Assembly (NCBI GenBank): GCA_947449015.1
Contig: CANFQA010000010.1
Span: 1-64,000, forward strand
DNA from: Microthrixaceae bacterium
GTDB lineage: Bacteria > Actinomycetota > Acidimicrobiia > Acidimicrobiales > Acidimicrobilacustridaceae
Direction of reading: 5' to 3'
Length of the DNA stretch: 64,000 bases
Positions 8,711-16,606 of the stretch are shown here, piece by piece (position 1 is the stretch's first letter; the number at the start of each line of letters is the position of its first letter). Position numbers and translations under genes: made by a program. The notes beneath the pieces are model-generated. The model searched no databases and was not told the origin of the DNA. It worked only from the letters and a program-made list of their open reading frames with translations.

Positions 8711-9982
8711 TCAGCGACTGCGCCATGCCTCTTCTGCCCGACGGGCGATCTCGCGAAGCGGTTGGCCGAGCGCGCGTGCTGCTCGTGCCACATCATCGTG
8801 TTCGGCCTTCGCCCGACCCGTGGTGGACTTCACCCTGATCTCGTGACCCTCGATGGTCACTGTGTCAAAGGTGCGCGACTGCGGCCAGCGTTCCATAGTG
8901 CGTCCGCGCACTCCCATGGTGCCGGTCTCGCGCACAAGCACCGCACGCAACCGTGCAGCATCGGCGGGATCTGCAAGAACACTCACCGTGAACGCGGGTC
9001 GACCCTTCTTCATGATGATGGGCGTGAGCCATGCATCATGAGCTCCGGCCGCGAGTAACTCTTCGATGGTGAAGGCAAGGGTTTCACCAGTGACATCGTC
9101 GACATTGGTCTCAAGCAGCATCACCGTCTGAAGTTCAACGGATTCGGCAACTGATGCGGCTGCTGTGCGAGGACCGATCACAACACGGGTGAGATTGGGT
9201 CGATCACCAAGGTCGGCTGTGCCGGCGCCGTAGCCGGACCGTTCGATGGTCATCGCTGGCATGCCACCCCACTCAACGACATTGGCGGCCAAAAGTGCCG
9301 CGCCCGTCGGAGTGGTGAGTTCTCGTTGGATATCGAGCCCATAGGTGGGAGCACCAGCGAGTAGTGACACCACTGCAGGAACGGGAACCGGCAACACGCC
9401 GTGCGCAGCGCGCACTGTGCCGGTGCCATCGGCCACGGGCGATGAGGCCACTTCGTCGACACCCAGAAGTTCGAGTGCGATGCAGGTTCCGACCACATCG
9501 ATGATGGCGTCAAGCGCCCCGACCTCATGGAAATGCACCGACTCCGGGGGCTGACGATGCACTCGACCCTCGGCCTCGGCTAAGGCCCGGAAGGTGGAAA
9601 GCGCACGGCGATGCACGCGGTCAGGCAGCTGTGCCTCGGCCACGATGGCGGCCACCACCGCAGCAGAGCGAGCCGGTGGTGCTGCGGTGGCATGCACATG
9701 CACTTTCGTGCCACCGATACCCGAACGAAGCACCGTCTCAGTCTCAATGGACCAACCACTCACGGGAAGTCGGCCGAGCATGGTGCGCAGTTCGTCGACG
9801 TCAGCACCGGCATCAATGAGCGCACCGAGTGCCATATCGCCAGCAATGCCCGAGAAACAATGAAACCAGGCGACAGTGCGTTCCGGATCGGTCGTTAGGG
9901 GAACAGTTACGCCCTCCCATGCCACTGGTCCATCAACCACAGTGTCGTCATGGGTGTGATCGTGATCATGTGATTCAGACAT
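8711..9982 (-). CDS. larC: LarC, nickel insertion protein for the nickel-pincer cofactor
   Basis: The 423-residue protein matches LarC, the CTP-dependent enzyme that inserts nickel into the pincer nucleotide cofactor of lactate racemase-type enzymes. Visible landmarks are the N-terminal WFHCFSGIAGDMALGALIDAG segment, VHFHEVGALDAIIDVVG, and the C-terminal LLETNVDDVTGE and MKKGRPA segments. It is one continuous frame, unlike the larC1/larC2 arrangement read through a frameshift in Lactiplantibacillus. Residues 4-11 form a His/Asp-rich metal-binding tail. The ATG at 9982 has a GGAG ribosome site, and the gene overlaps the larB stop by eight bases. Confidence 0.93.
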   Translation of the reverse strand: MSESHDHDHTHDDTVVDGPVAWEGVTVPLTTDPERTVAWFHCFSGIAGDMALGALIDAGADVDELRTMLGRLPVSGWSIETETVLRSGIGGTKVHVHATAAPPARSAAVVAAIVAEAQLPDRVHRRALSTFRALAEAEGRVHRQPPESVHFHEVGALDAIIDVVGTCIALELLGVDEVASSPVADGTGTVRAAHGVLPVPVPAVVSLLAGAPTYGLDIQRELTTPTGAALLAANVVEWGGMPAMTIERSGYGAGTADLGDRPNLTRVVIGPRTAAASVAESVELQTVMLLETNVDDVTGETLAFTIEELLAAGAHDAWLTPIIMKKGRPAFTVSVLADPADAARLRAVLVRETGTMGVRGRTMERWPQSRTFDTVTIEGHEIRVKSTTGRAKAEHDDVARAARALGQPLREIARRAEEAWRSR

Positions 9983-10793
9983 CGGAACGCTCCGAGACTC
10001 GTGCGTTGAGCATGCGCAGAATCGCACAGGCTGCGCCGAAGCCATTGTCGATGCCAACCACCGTGAGGCCTGATGCACATGAGGCCAACATGCCAAGCAG
10101 CGCAGTGACACCTTCGAGCGATGCGCCGTAACCAACCGAGGTGGGCACTGCCACTACCGGGGCCGCAGTGAGGCCACCGACAACACTGGCCAATGCACCC
10201 TCCATCCCGGCCACCACCACGATCGCATCGGCAGCAGCGAGCTCATCGACCGCATCAAGCACGCGGTGCAGTCCGGCGACACCGATATCAGTGATGCGCA
10301 CCGGACGGAGGCCATGAGCCATGAGCGTTGCCGCGCATTCATCAGCAACTGGCAGATCAGCGGTGCCAGCAGTCACAACCGCAACGCGCTCGGGCCGATC
10401 AGCTGCGGTTCGCCACACAACCGTGTGAAGTTCTGTTCCGTGACGATCGCCCCCGCCTGCAGCGATCACAATCCCATCGGCATTGGCGGCGGTAGCTGCG
10501 GCCACCTGCGCGGCCGAAGCTCGAGAAAGCACCACCGGACCGTTTCCGGGCTGGGCCAGCAGTTCAGCCACGATGGCTGCGCACTGGCCGGCTTCTTTGC
10601 CGGGGGCAAAGACCGTTTCGGCCATGCCTTGGCGCAATGCCCGGTGGTGATCGACGCGGGCGAACCCCAGATCGGCGAACGGGAGACGACGCAAGGACGC
10701 CACAGCATCGTCGGCGCTGACATCGCCTCGCTGCAAACCATCGAGCAGTTCCCGCAGGGTCACCTCGTCCATATCGCTAGTCTCGCCGATCAT
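9975..10793 (-). CDS. larB: LarB, pyridinium-3,5-biscarboxylate mononucleotide synthase
   Basis: LarB carboxylates and hydrolyses nicotinic acid adenine dinucleotide to start the nickel-pincer cofactor pathway. The 272-residue protein has the typical LPFADLGFARVDHHRALR N-terminal segment, then the PurE-like half with GTADLPVADECA, VVVAGMEGALASVVGGL and VPTSVGYGASLEG. The ATG at 10793 is preferred because AGGAGAG stands five bases before it; a second ATG at 10772 is closer to the usual family start. larC follows with an eight-base overlap. Neither larE nor a larA homologue is in the window, so the target enzyme is unknown. Confidence 0.93.
   Translation of the reverse strand: MIGETSDMDEVTLRELLDGLQRGDVSADDAVASLRRLPFADLGFARVDHHRALRQGMAETVFAPGKEAGQCAAIVAELLAQPGNGPVVLSRASAAQVAAATAANADGIVIAAGGGDRHGTELHTVVWRTAADRPERVAVVTAGTADLPVADECAATLMAHGLRPVRITDIGVAGLHRVLDAVDELAAADAIVVVAGMEGALASVVGGLTAAPVVAVPTSVGYGASLEGVTALLGMLASCASGLTVVGIDNGFGAACAILRMLNARVSERSDV
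10778..10783 (+). promoter_or_regulatory. -10 element for the acyltransferase gene at 10792
   Basis: TAGTCT (TANNNT) ends eight bases before the forward ATG at 10792. It lies inside the 5' coding region of the divergent larB gene. Confidence 0.4.
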
Positions 10794-12003
10794 GAACTCT
10801 CCTGCCGCCCCGACCAGAGCGGAGCCGCTCGTTTCCAGTGGGCGCCTCGTCCATCTCGACGGCATCAGAGCAGTTGCGGCGGTCACTGTTCTCATTTTTC
10901 ATTGCGCTGTCATGACACCGATCTCGTCTGAGATTACGAAACGCTCATTGTTCCTCGGCGCATTCGTTCGCACCCTCGGACCTTTCTGTGTGTGCGTGTT
11001 CTTCGCTCTCTCCGGCTTTCTGTTGTTTCGAGAGGTGGTCAGTGGTCTTCTCTTCGATACACCGGTCACCTCGATGCCCCACTACATCGCACGACGAGTC
11101 CTGCGGATCTACCCGGCCTATTGGCTTGCGCTCGCAGGCATGGTGGTGCTCGAGGGAACGCAAGGTCCTGGTCACATCACTCTGGGCGTGGTCACCCTGA
11201 CGGAACGATCGCTCACGACTGCCGGGCAACTTCCCGGACTTTTTGTCGCTTGGTCGCTGTACATCGAAGTGGCGTTCTACGTATTCATCCCGATAGTGGG
11301 AGTGCTCCTTGCCCGATTGTGTCGGCATCGGCCTCTCCAAACACGAATCGCGATCATCGCCGCATCGCTCGGGGCAATGGTTCTCTTCTCAATGGTCTGG
11401 ACATTCTGGGCATCCACTTCGATGGACAGCGACCCTCGGCTGCGGTGGGGACTATTCCCCTATCTGGGGTGGTTCGTGGCGGGAATGGTGCTCGCGGTGC
11501 TCGCCCTCCTTCGCCAGGCCCAAGTTCGCACCCCGAGGGTGCTCACGCAGCTCTCCGATCACCCTTGGGTGTGCTGGGGCTCCGCAATTGCCCTCGTCAT
11601 GGTCATCTCACTCAACCGAGTTGCCCCAGATGACGGGGGCGAAACCAGCCTGCAGCTGCAGGAACGGCTCCTCCTCATGGGAATTGCTGCATTTCTCATT
11701 CTGTTGCCAATGGTGCTGAGCACGAAGGATTCGCTCCTCCGGCGGTTCCTCGGTGCCCCTGCGGTCGTCGGGGTCGGAGTCATCTCCTACGGCATCTACC
11801 TGTGGCACGTCACGCTCATCCGGCTTCTGCTGCACCATGTCTCGTTCTCGAGCGCAACCGTGGCGTTTCTCAGCACCTGCGCATTTGCTCTGCCGATTTC
11901 AATCTTGGTGGCGTGGATCAGTTTCCGACTCGTGGAACGGCCTGCGCTGTCGCTCGCACGGCCACGGCAACCACGCGCAGCCCGAGGCCCCAAGATCAGC
12001 TAA
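10792..12003 (+). CDS. acyltransferase 3 (OafA/YrhL family) membrane protein
   Basis: The 403-residue integral membrane protein begins with the family signature LVHLDGIRAVAAVTVLIFHC, with the catalytic His37. About ten hydrophobic segments follow, including FFALSGFLLFREV and ARRVLRIYPAYWLALAG, both typical of the family. Such proteins acylate sugars of lipopolysaccharide, exopolysaccharide or other envelope glycans on the periplasmic side; the substrate here is unknown. Its ATG sits in a CATG palindrome shared with the start codon of divergent larB, so the two genes overlap by two bases at their starts. Confidence 0.88.
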   Translation: MNSPAAPTRAEPLVSSGRLVHLDGIRAVAAVTVLIFHCAVMTPISSEITKRSLFLGAFVRTLGPFCVCVFFALSGFLLFREVVSGLLFDTPVTSMPHYIARRVLRIYPAYWLALAGMVVLEGTQGPGHITLGVVTLTERSLTTAGQLPGLFVAWSLYIEVAFYVFIPIVGVLLARLCRHRPLQTRIAIIAASLGAMVLFSMVWTFWASTSMDSDPRLRWGLFPYLGWFVAGMVLAVLALLRQAQVRTPRVLTQLSDHPWVCWGSAIALVMVISLNRVAPDDGGETSLQLQERLLLMGIAAFLILLPMVLSTKDSLLRRFLGAPAVVGVGVISYGIYLWHVTLIRLLLHHVSFSSATVAFLSTCAFALPISILVAWISFRLVERPALSLARPRQPRAARGPKIS

Positions 12004-12036
12004 TCAATTCCCACCGGGTCCTGGGGTCATTGGCTC

Positions 12037-12042
12037 TAACCT
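12037..12042 (+). promoter_or_regulatory. -10 element for pheA
   Basis: TAACCT (TANNNT) ends eight bases before the GTG at 12051. No ribosome site lies between them, which supports a leaderless GTG start. Confidence 0.45.
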
Positions 12043-12050
12043 TGCCGATC

Positions 12051-13025
12051 GTGAACGCCCCTGCCGAACAGAACCCCGTGTCAGCCGACTGGTCGGGCCG
12101 GACCATTGCCTTTCTCGGGCCGGTGGGCACCTTCTCCGAGCAGGCGTTACTGAGCCAATCCGATCTCGCCACCGCCACTGCGGTGCCCATGAGCAACTTC
12201 GGCGAGGTGCTGCGTGCCACTGAAGACGGCGAGGTTGACTACGCGTTCGTCGCCATCGAGAACGCCATCGAAGGCACGGTCAACGCATCGCAGGATGCGC
12301 TGGTCTTCGACGCCGATCTGCTGATTCAACGCGAAGTCGTACTGCCGATCCATCTGGACCTCATGTCTCGGCCGGGTGTCACCCTCGCGGAGATCACCCA
12401 CGTGATGTCGTATCCGCACGCGCTGGCACAGTGTCGTCACTTCGTTGCCCGCGAACTTCCTGGGGCAATTGCTGAAGCAGCGAACTCCACTGCTGAAGCG
12501 GCCCGTCTCATCGCCACCGGGGAAAGCGAACTGGCCCGCACTGGAGCCGCCATTGGTCCGAGCCGCGCCGCTGAGGTCTACGGCCTTGAGATCCTCGCCC
12601 GCGCTATCGAGGATCACCCCGATAACGCCACGCGCTTCCTGCTCATCACCCGCGATTCCATCCCGGCACCAACCGGTCACGACAAGACCTCGATCGTTGT
12701 GTTCCAGCGTGCTGACGAACCGGGATCATTGCTGTCGATCCTGCATGAATTCGCCGATCGGGGTATCAACCTCACCAAACTCGAATCGCGTCCCACCCGA
12801 CGCGGCCTGGGCGACTACTGCTTTCTGATCGACCTCGAGGGACACGTCGCCGATGAACTCGTGGCCGACGCACTGCGTTCACTGCGCGCCCGGCAGGCCG
12901 ATGTGAAGTTCCTTGGTTCGTACCCGATTGCGGGCGAACGAGCCGAGCAGGTCCGTGAAGAGGCCACCGTGGCCCAGCGCGAAGCCGACACCTGGCTCCG
13001 CGAGCTCCGCTCCCGAGTTCAGTGA
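12051..13025 (+). CDS. pheA: prephenate dehydratase
   Basis: This enzyme converts prephenate to phenylpyruvate in phenylalanine synthesis. Residues about 17-200 form the dehydratase domain, beginning FLGPVGTFSEQAL and ending with the catalytic T-R-F motif (Thr194 to Phe196). Residues about 210-290 form an ACT regulatory domain with the ESRP phenylalanine-binding motif at 245-248, so feedback inhibition by phenylalanine is expected. There is no chorismate mutase domain. The GTG at 12051 is chosen from the -10 element; a GTG at 12078 is also possible. Two tRNA-Ser genes follow. Confidence 0.92.
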   Translation: MNAPAEQNPVSADWSGRTIAFLGPVGTFSEQALLSQSDLATATAVPMSNFGEVLRATEDGEVDYAFVAIENAIEGTVNASQDALVFDADLLIQREVVLPIHLDLMSRPGVTLAEITHVMSYPHALAQCRHFVARELPGAIAEAANSTAEAARLIATGESELARTGAAIGPSRAAEVYGLEILARAIEDHPDNATRFLLITRDSIPAPTGHDKTSIVVFQRADEPGSLLSILHEFADRGINLTKLESRPTRRGLGDYCFLIDLEGHVADELVADALRSLRARQADVKFLGSYPIAGERAEQVREEATVAQREADTWLRELRSRVQ

Positions 13026-13063
13026 GAACCGAGTCGCGCCACTAGTCTCAACTGCGCTTCCCG

Positions 13064-13148
13064 GGAGGGGTGGCAGAGCGGACGAATGCGACGGTCTTGA
13101 AAACCGTTGAGGGGCAACTCTCCGGGGGTTCGAATCCCCCCCCCTCCG
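13064..13148 (+). tRNA. tRNA-Ser (anticodon TGA)
   Basis: The acceptor stem pairs GGAGGGG (13064-13070) with CCCCTCC (13141-13147) and the discriminator is G at 13148. The anticodon loop CTTGAAA (13096-13102) gives TGA, and a long variable arm typical of serine tRNA is present. CCA is not encoded. Confidence 0.95.
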
Positions 13149-13164
13149 CCCTGTAGGGTTTTTT
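13149..13164 (+). terminator. short hairpin with T6 tract after tRNA-Ser(TGA)
   Basis: CCCTGTAGGG is followed directly by six T residues. The stem is very short, so this is only a plausible intrinsic terminator. Confidence 0.4.
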
Positions 13165-13173
13165 CCTGCATCT

Positions 13174-13262
13174 GGAGAGGTGCCGGAGTCCGGTCGAACG
13201 GGCCTCCCTGCTAAGGAGGTGACGGCGAAAGCTGTCCGTGGGTTCAAATCCCACCCTCTCCG
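13174..13262 (+). tRNA. tRNA-Ser (anticodon GCT)
   Basis: GGAGAGG (13174-13180) pairs with CCTCTCC (13255-13261). The anticodon stem CCTCC/GGAGG encloses loop CTGCTAA, with anticodon GCT at 13210-13212, and a long variable arm is present. CCA is not encoded; the base after the discriminator begins CTC. Confidence 0.95.
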
Positions 13263-13374
13263 CTCAATCCTTCGACATGGGCATCGCGAGTTCGGTTCTT
13301 CCGCTCCGGTGCCCATGCGATGGAACGCTCCGCTCGTCTCGTCGAGCCCGCACAGAGTGACGTACAGGAATCAC

Positions 13375-14067
13375 ATGTTCGGTGCCTTCGTCATCAACCT
13401 GGATAGCCGGCAAGACCGTCTTGCAGAGTTCAGACAGCGCACTCGACGATTCTCATTCCCGATCGAACGGTTCGCCGCGCTCACACCCCAGCAACTAGTC
13501 GAGCAGGGTCACATGGCGAACCCGTCTGCCTGGAGCGCGTGTAACGCATCACATTTCGCCGTCTATCGCCTGGTACTTGAGCGCGGTCTCGATTGGGCGC
13601 TGGTTTTGGAGGATGACGTTCTTCCGATTGTCGGATTCGAACGAAGGGTTCGCTGGGCCCTTGAAGGGGCACCGCCTGAGGCCTGGCTCATCCAGCTCGG
13701 CTATCTCGGTTCTGCAGGGTCTCGAGTTCGTCGAGTTCTCCGCTCTGTTGGCGGTCATGCGCGCCCTTCGATGAACGTTCAACGCTGCGAGCAGTACTGG
13801 TGGGGTTCGCAGGCGAACCTGATCTCAAAGAAGTTCGCCGAGTTCATGTTGGCGCAACCCCCGCACGGCGAACGCCGCGACGGCACTGACAGTCACGATC
13901 GATTCATGCGAGCGCTCAGTGTGGAGACCGAGTTCCAACACCACTGCTTCGTGCATCACCCGAATCTGGCTGGGCAGTCTCTCTCCACCTCGGACATCGG
14001 CAATCAACCGGACGCCACCGACATGAAACCCCATGGTTTGAAGGAATGGCGGCGGCTCCTGCCTTAA
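13375..14067 (+). CDS. glycosyltransferase family 25-like protein
   Basis: The protein has 230 residues from the ATG at 13375, which follows AGGAATCAC. The N-terminus FVINLDSRQDRLAEFR matches the VINLDRRPDR start of GT25 enzymes, and ALVLEDDVLP carries the metal-binding ED(D) motif; SACNASHFAVYRLVLE is also typical. GT25 enzymes add galactose or related sugars to lipooligosaccharide or other envelope glycans. No other glycan gene is adjacent, because tRNA genes flank it on both sides, so the acceptor is unknown. Length is normal for the family. Confidence 0.83.
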   Translation: MFGAFVINLDSRQDRLAEFRQRTRRFSFPIERFAALTPQQLVEQGHMANPSAWSACNASHFAVYRLVLERGLDWALVLEDDVLPIVGFERRVRWALEGAPPEAWLIQLGYLGSAGSRVRRVLRSVGGHARPSMNVQRCEQYWWGSQANLISKKFAEFMLAQPPHGERRDGTDSHDRFMRALSVETEFQHHCFVHHPNLAGQSLSTSDIGNQPDATDMKPHGLKEWRRLLP

Positions 14068-14181
14068 AGGCAGAGCTTTCCACCTGCCGCCGAGGCCAAC
14101 TTGGGACTGAGAACTTTGCTCCGCCCAGAGCGGCGACACGGATTTCATACGCCGTGGTCCACCTATTAGAGTGACGACCCT

Positions 14182-14258
14182 GCGCTCGTAGCTCAATTGG
14201 ATAGAGCATCTGACTACGGATCAGAAGGTTGGGGGTTCGAGTCCCTCCGAGCGCGCCA
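14182..14258 (+). tRNA. tRNA-Arg (anticodon ACG), interrupted-site reconstituted by an integrated element
   Basis: GCGCTCG (14182-14188) pairs with CGAGCGC (14248-14254), the discriminator is G and CCA is encoded at 14256-14258. The anticodon loop CTACGGA (14214-14220) gives ACG. The 3' half from 14214 is repeated exactly at 22233-22275, so the 3' end of this gene is supplied by the integrated element. Neither Ser tRNA gene nearby encodes CCA. Confidence 0.95.
14214..14256 (+). repeat. attL (43-bp direct repeat in tRNA-Arg)
   Basis: This stretch begins CTACGGATCAGAAGG, runs through the T arm and ends CCGAGCGCGC. It is identical to 22233-22275. The base before the repeat and the bases after it differ between the two copies. 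Confidence 0.95.
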
Positions 14259-14303
14259 CTCAGATTCGTTGGTATCAACGGGATCTTCCCAGCAAGACGT
14301 CGG

Positions 14304-14321
14304 CTCCTGACCCTTCAGGAG
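14304..14321. terminator. stem-loop downstream of tRNA-Arg inside the element
   Basis: CTCCTGA (14304-14310) and TCAGGAG (14315-14321) form a perfect 7-bp stem with loop CCCT. It may terminate tRNA-Arg transcription now that the host terminator has been displaced to 22300. No T tract follows. Confidence 0.5.
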
Positions 14322-14413
14322 AGCAGATGTTCAGCCACCCGATCAGCCACGGAGCCGAAAACCGGTCCGCTGCGCCGCAATCTCACTATTGCTATGACCC
14401 CGGTTTAGTGTCC

Positions 14414-14431
14414 GATTTCTCACCAGAAATC
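14414..14431. promoter_or_regulatory. inverted repeat upstream of the excisionase-like gene
   Basis: GATTTCT and AGAAATC are perfect inverted arms separated by CACC. The repeat lies about 150 bases before the start at 14578 and could be an operator or an excisionase/integrase arm site. Confidence 0.4.
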
Positions 14432-14577
14432 TGCGTGTTCCGTTGTGTGTCAATAGGTCGTTCGGCATACTTCCTCTGCCGCTCGACCGCTCCAGTTGGA
14501 GCCGAGAGCGTTGAAGCACTTCGCGGTCAGTGGATCGCCATCTGTTCCGGCACTCCACTGACACCTCGGAGGACTTC

Positions 14578-14781
14578 ATGTCAGGCGAACGCCTCGTTTA
14601 CTCAATCCCAGAGGCTGCTCGGGAACTCAGCGTTTCCCGCAGCACCATCTATCGGCTCATCAGCGACGGCCAACTGGAGACCATCTCGGTCCGCAGCCGT
14701 CATCGAGTCCGACATTCCGCCCTCGTGCGTTACCTCGACATGCTGCAGCGCCAGCACCGCGAAGGCACGGTGAGGTTCTGA
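14578..14781 (+). CDS. excisionase/MerR-like DNA-binding protein (xis type)
   Basis: A 67-residue protein with an excisionase-family helix-turn-helix: YSIPEAARELSVSRSTIYRL followed by ISDGQLETISVRSRHRVRHS, the wing of the winged-helix fold. Such proteins bind attachment sites and set recombination direction, or act as small regulators. The ATG at 14578 follows a GGAGG ribosome site seven bases upstream. Its TGA overlaps the integrase ATG by one base (TGATG at 14779-14783), which supports an xis-int pair. A purely regulatory role is possible. Confidence 0.85.
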   Translation: MSGERLVYSIPEAARELSVSRSTIYRLISDGQLETISVRSRHRVRHSALVRYLDMLQRQHREGTVRF

Positions 14782-16025
14782 TGGCAAAGGCACGAAATGG
14801 CGAAGGGTCGATCTTCGCGGTCAAGAACAAGAAGGGGAAGACGATCGGCTACGCGGTCGAGATGAGTATGGGTTTCAAGGCCAACGGCAAACGGGACCGC
14901 ACTCGACGTCAGGCGAAGACCTACAAGGAGGCCCTTGCGCTCAGGACGAGGATGGCAAACGAGCACCTCGACGGTCGCCTCACCATCATCCACGCTGAAA
15001 CCGTGAGCACCTACGGAATCCGGTGGGTCCGGGAGGTCAAGGCCCTCAAGATACGGTCATCAAGCGCATCGGATTACGAGGCAAGGCTCCGTCGAGAGGT
15101 GTTCCCCATGCTGGGAACAACTCGAATGGTTGATCTGAAGCCCGCGCACGTTGACCGTTGGATGGCCGCGCTTCGTAAGTCAGGCAAGAGCGCCAATACG
15201 GTGAATGGTGCTCGTCGGGTTCTCGGTGCGATGTGCAAGCACGCCAACCGGACCGGGATCATTCCGACGAACCCCGTGCTCGCGACCGATCCGGTGAAGC
15301 GACAGAAGGGTGATCCGACGCAGGTAAAGGAGCCATGGTCACTCAACGAGGTGTGCAAGGTCCTCGAAGAGTCCTGCGATGACCCGCTCGACGGCTTCCT
15401 GCACGTCATGCTCCATCTCGGCCTGCGGCCCGGTGAGGCGATCGGATTGCGCTGGGAGGACATCGACCTCACGAAGCGCACGCTCACGATCACCGGCACG
15501 TTGACTGACGTACAGGTCTTCATGCCCGACGGTCAAGGTGTCGTCCGCCAAGTCCGAAATGACCCGAAGACTGCCGCAAGTCGACGCATCCTGCCCATCG
15601 ACGAGGCGCTGGCAGCGTCACTCGATCGTCAACAGATGCGTCAGGCAGTGCAACAGGTGTCAGCAGGCGAGAGGTGGGTCGATACCGGTTACGTGTTCAC
15701 GACGTCGGTCGGAACGCCGTTCTCGCTGAGCAATCTTCGGAAGACGTACCAGAAGTTCCTCGACCGGATCGAGGTTCGGTACATCCGTCTGCATGATCTC
15801 CGGCACACCGTCGCCCGCATGGCGCTGGACTCGGGGAACGTACCGATCGAACAGGCGAGCCAGGCGCTCGGCCACACTCGGATCGACACGACGAAGCAGA
15901 TCTACGCCGGTTACGTGCCGAGGTACAACGAGGAGTTCGTGGCCGGACTCAGCAGCATCCTGCCCGCTGCTCCGAGGCCGAATCCGCCCGAACCCGGAGA
16001 GGCTCATGTCGAGATCTCCCGCTGA
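14781..16025 (+). CDS. int: tyrosine recombinase (phage-type integrase)
   Basis: The 414-residue integrase has an N-terminal AP2-like arm-binding region (about 1-65), a SAM-like core-binding domain (about 70-160) and a C-terminal catalytic domain. Catalytic residues are visible: Arg216 in LGLRPGEA, His338 and Arg341 in HDLRH, His365 in LGHTRIDTT and nucleophile Tyr375 in QIYAGY. It should catalyse recombination between attP and the tRNA-Arg gene; the 43-bp repeats mark the result. It starts within the stop of the excisionase-like gene and overlaps the next gene by 20 bases. The gene looks intact. Confidence 0.95.
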   Translation: MAKARNGEGSIFAVKNKKGKTIGYAVEMSMGFKANGKRDRTRRQAKTYKEALALRTRMANEHLDGRLTIIHAETVSTYGIRWVREVKALKIRSSSASDYEARLRREVFPMLGTTRMVDLKPAHVDRWMAALRKSGKSANTVNGARRVLGAMCKHANRTGIIPTNPVLATDPVKRQKGDPTQVKEPWSLNEVCKVLEESCDDPLDGFLHVMLHLGLRPGEAIGLRWEDIDLTKRTLTITGTLTDVQVFMPDGQGVVRQVRNDPKTAASRRILPIDEALAASLDRQQMRQAVQQVSAGERWVDTGYVFTTSVGTPFSLSNLRKTYQKFLDRIEVRYIRLHDLRHTVARMALDSGNVPIEQASQALGHTRIDTTKQIYAGYVPRYNEEFVAGLSSILPAAPRPNPPEPGEAHVEISR

Positions 16026-16503
16026 GGACGCGGGACGACGACGACTGGGGCGACGTCCTCGTCTTCTGGACCCGAACGTCATGGAGCGCGTCGCTGAGGC
16101 CACCCGAGCGGGCCTCAGCGCGAGCGCTATTGCCGACTACGCGGGGATCGGTCGTTCGACGTTCTTCGAGTGGATGCGTCGGGGTCGTGAGGCGGGTGAG
16201 GCACTCGATGCAGGTGTGTCGATCGAAGCGTCAGAGCGTCCCTTTCTGGACTTCGTGGACGAATTTCGGCGTGTTCAGGCCACCACGGAGGTCGAAGCGC
16301 TTGCGGTGATCGGGCGAGCAGCCGATAGCGGAAACTGGAGGGCCGCGGCCTGGTACTTGGAACGTGCCCATCCGGACAAGTGGGGTCCGCCCCATCGACG
16401 TCACCCGCCACCCGAACCGACGCCCGTGGTCAACATCGAAGAGTTGGAACGCAAGATTGCGAGATTCCTCAGAACTGACACGACGGAGTCAGGAGCCGCA
16501 TAG
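16006..16503 (+). CDS. small-terminase-like helix-turn-helix protein (phBC6A51-type)
   Basis: The 165-residue protein begins at an ATG at 16006 preceded by GGAGAGG and overlaps the integrase end. Residues about 20-58 form a homeodomain-like HTH (LSASAIADYAGIGRSTFFEW then MRRGREAGE). The segment ending AAAWYLERAHPDKWG is characteristic, from memory, of phage small terminase subunits of the phBC6A51 type. A small terminase selects DNA for packaging. In this context, just upstream of mod/res, it could instead be a transcriptional regulator of the restriction system. I cannot decide between these from sequence alone. A Pro-rich stretch precedes the C-terminal helix. Confidence 0.65.
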   Translation: MSRSPAEDAGRRRLGRRPRLLDPNVMERVAEATRAGLSASAIADYAGIGRSTFFEWMRRGREAGEALDAGVSIEASERPFLDFVDEFRRVQATTEVEALAVIGRAADSGNWRAAAWYLERAHPDKWGPPHRRHPPPEPTPVVNIEELERKIARFLRTDTTESGAA

Positions 16504-16549
16504 AGCGCAACCTGCCTCGTGCACTTCTGCGAGACTTCTCCCGCAAGGC

Positions 16550-16585
16550 GGTTGGTCGCACTCACCGAACTATCGGCGACCGACC
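16550..16585. promoter_or_regulatory. inverted repeat upstream of mod
   Basis: GGTTGGTCGC (16550-16559) and GCGACCGACC (16576-16585) are inverted arms with one G-T mismatch and a 16-base spacer. They lie 22 to 57 bases before the mod ATG, so they could be an operator controlling the restriction-modification pair or a leader hairpin. Confidence 0.45.
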
Positions 16586-16606
16586 ATGAGAACTGAAGGG
16601 TGAAGC

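Larger units (their letters stand above)
14259..14577. other. left end of the integrated element, no gene seen
   Basis: About 320 bases without a convincing gene. Short open frames here lack ribosome sites and resemble nothing known. The stretch holds one stem-loop just after the tRNA and one inverted repeat before the excisionase-like gene, and probably contains the promoter for xis-int. Confidence 0.6.

Noticed and set aside
8588-9058. Forward open frame antisense to larC
   Set aside because: It is a shadow frame of a well conserved LarC protein and has no start signal.
14327-14773. Forward open frame at the left end of the mobile element
   Set aside because: It has no ribosome site, a composition unlike a protein, and overlaps the better supported excisionase-like gene in another frame.
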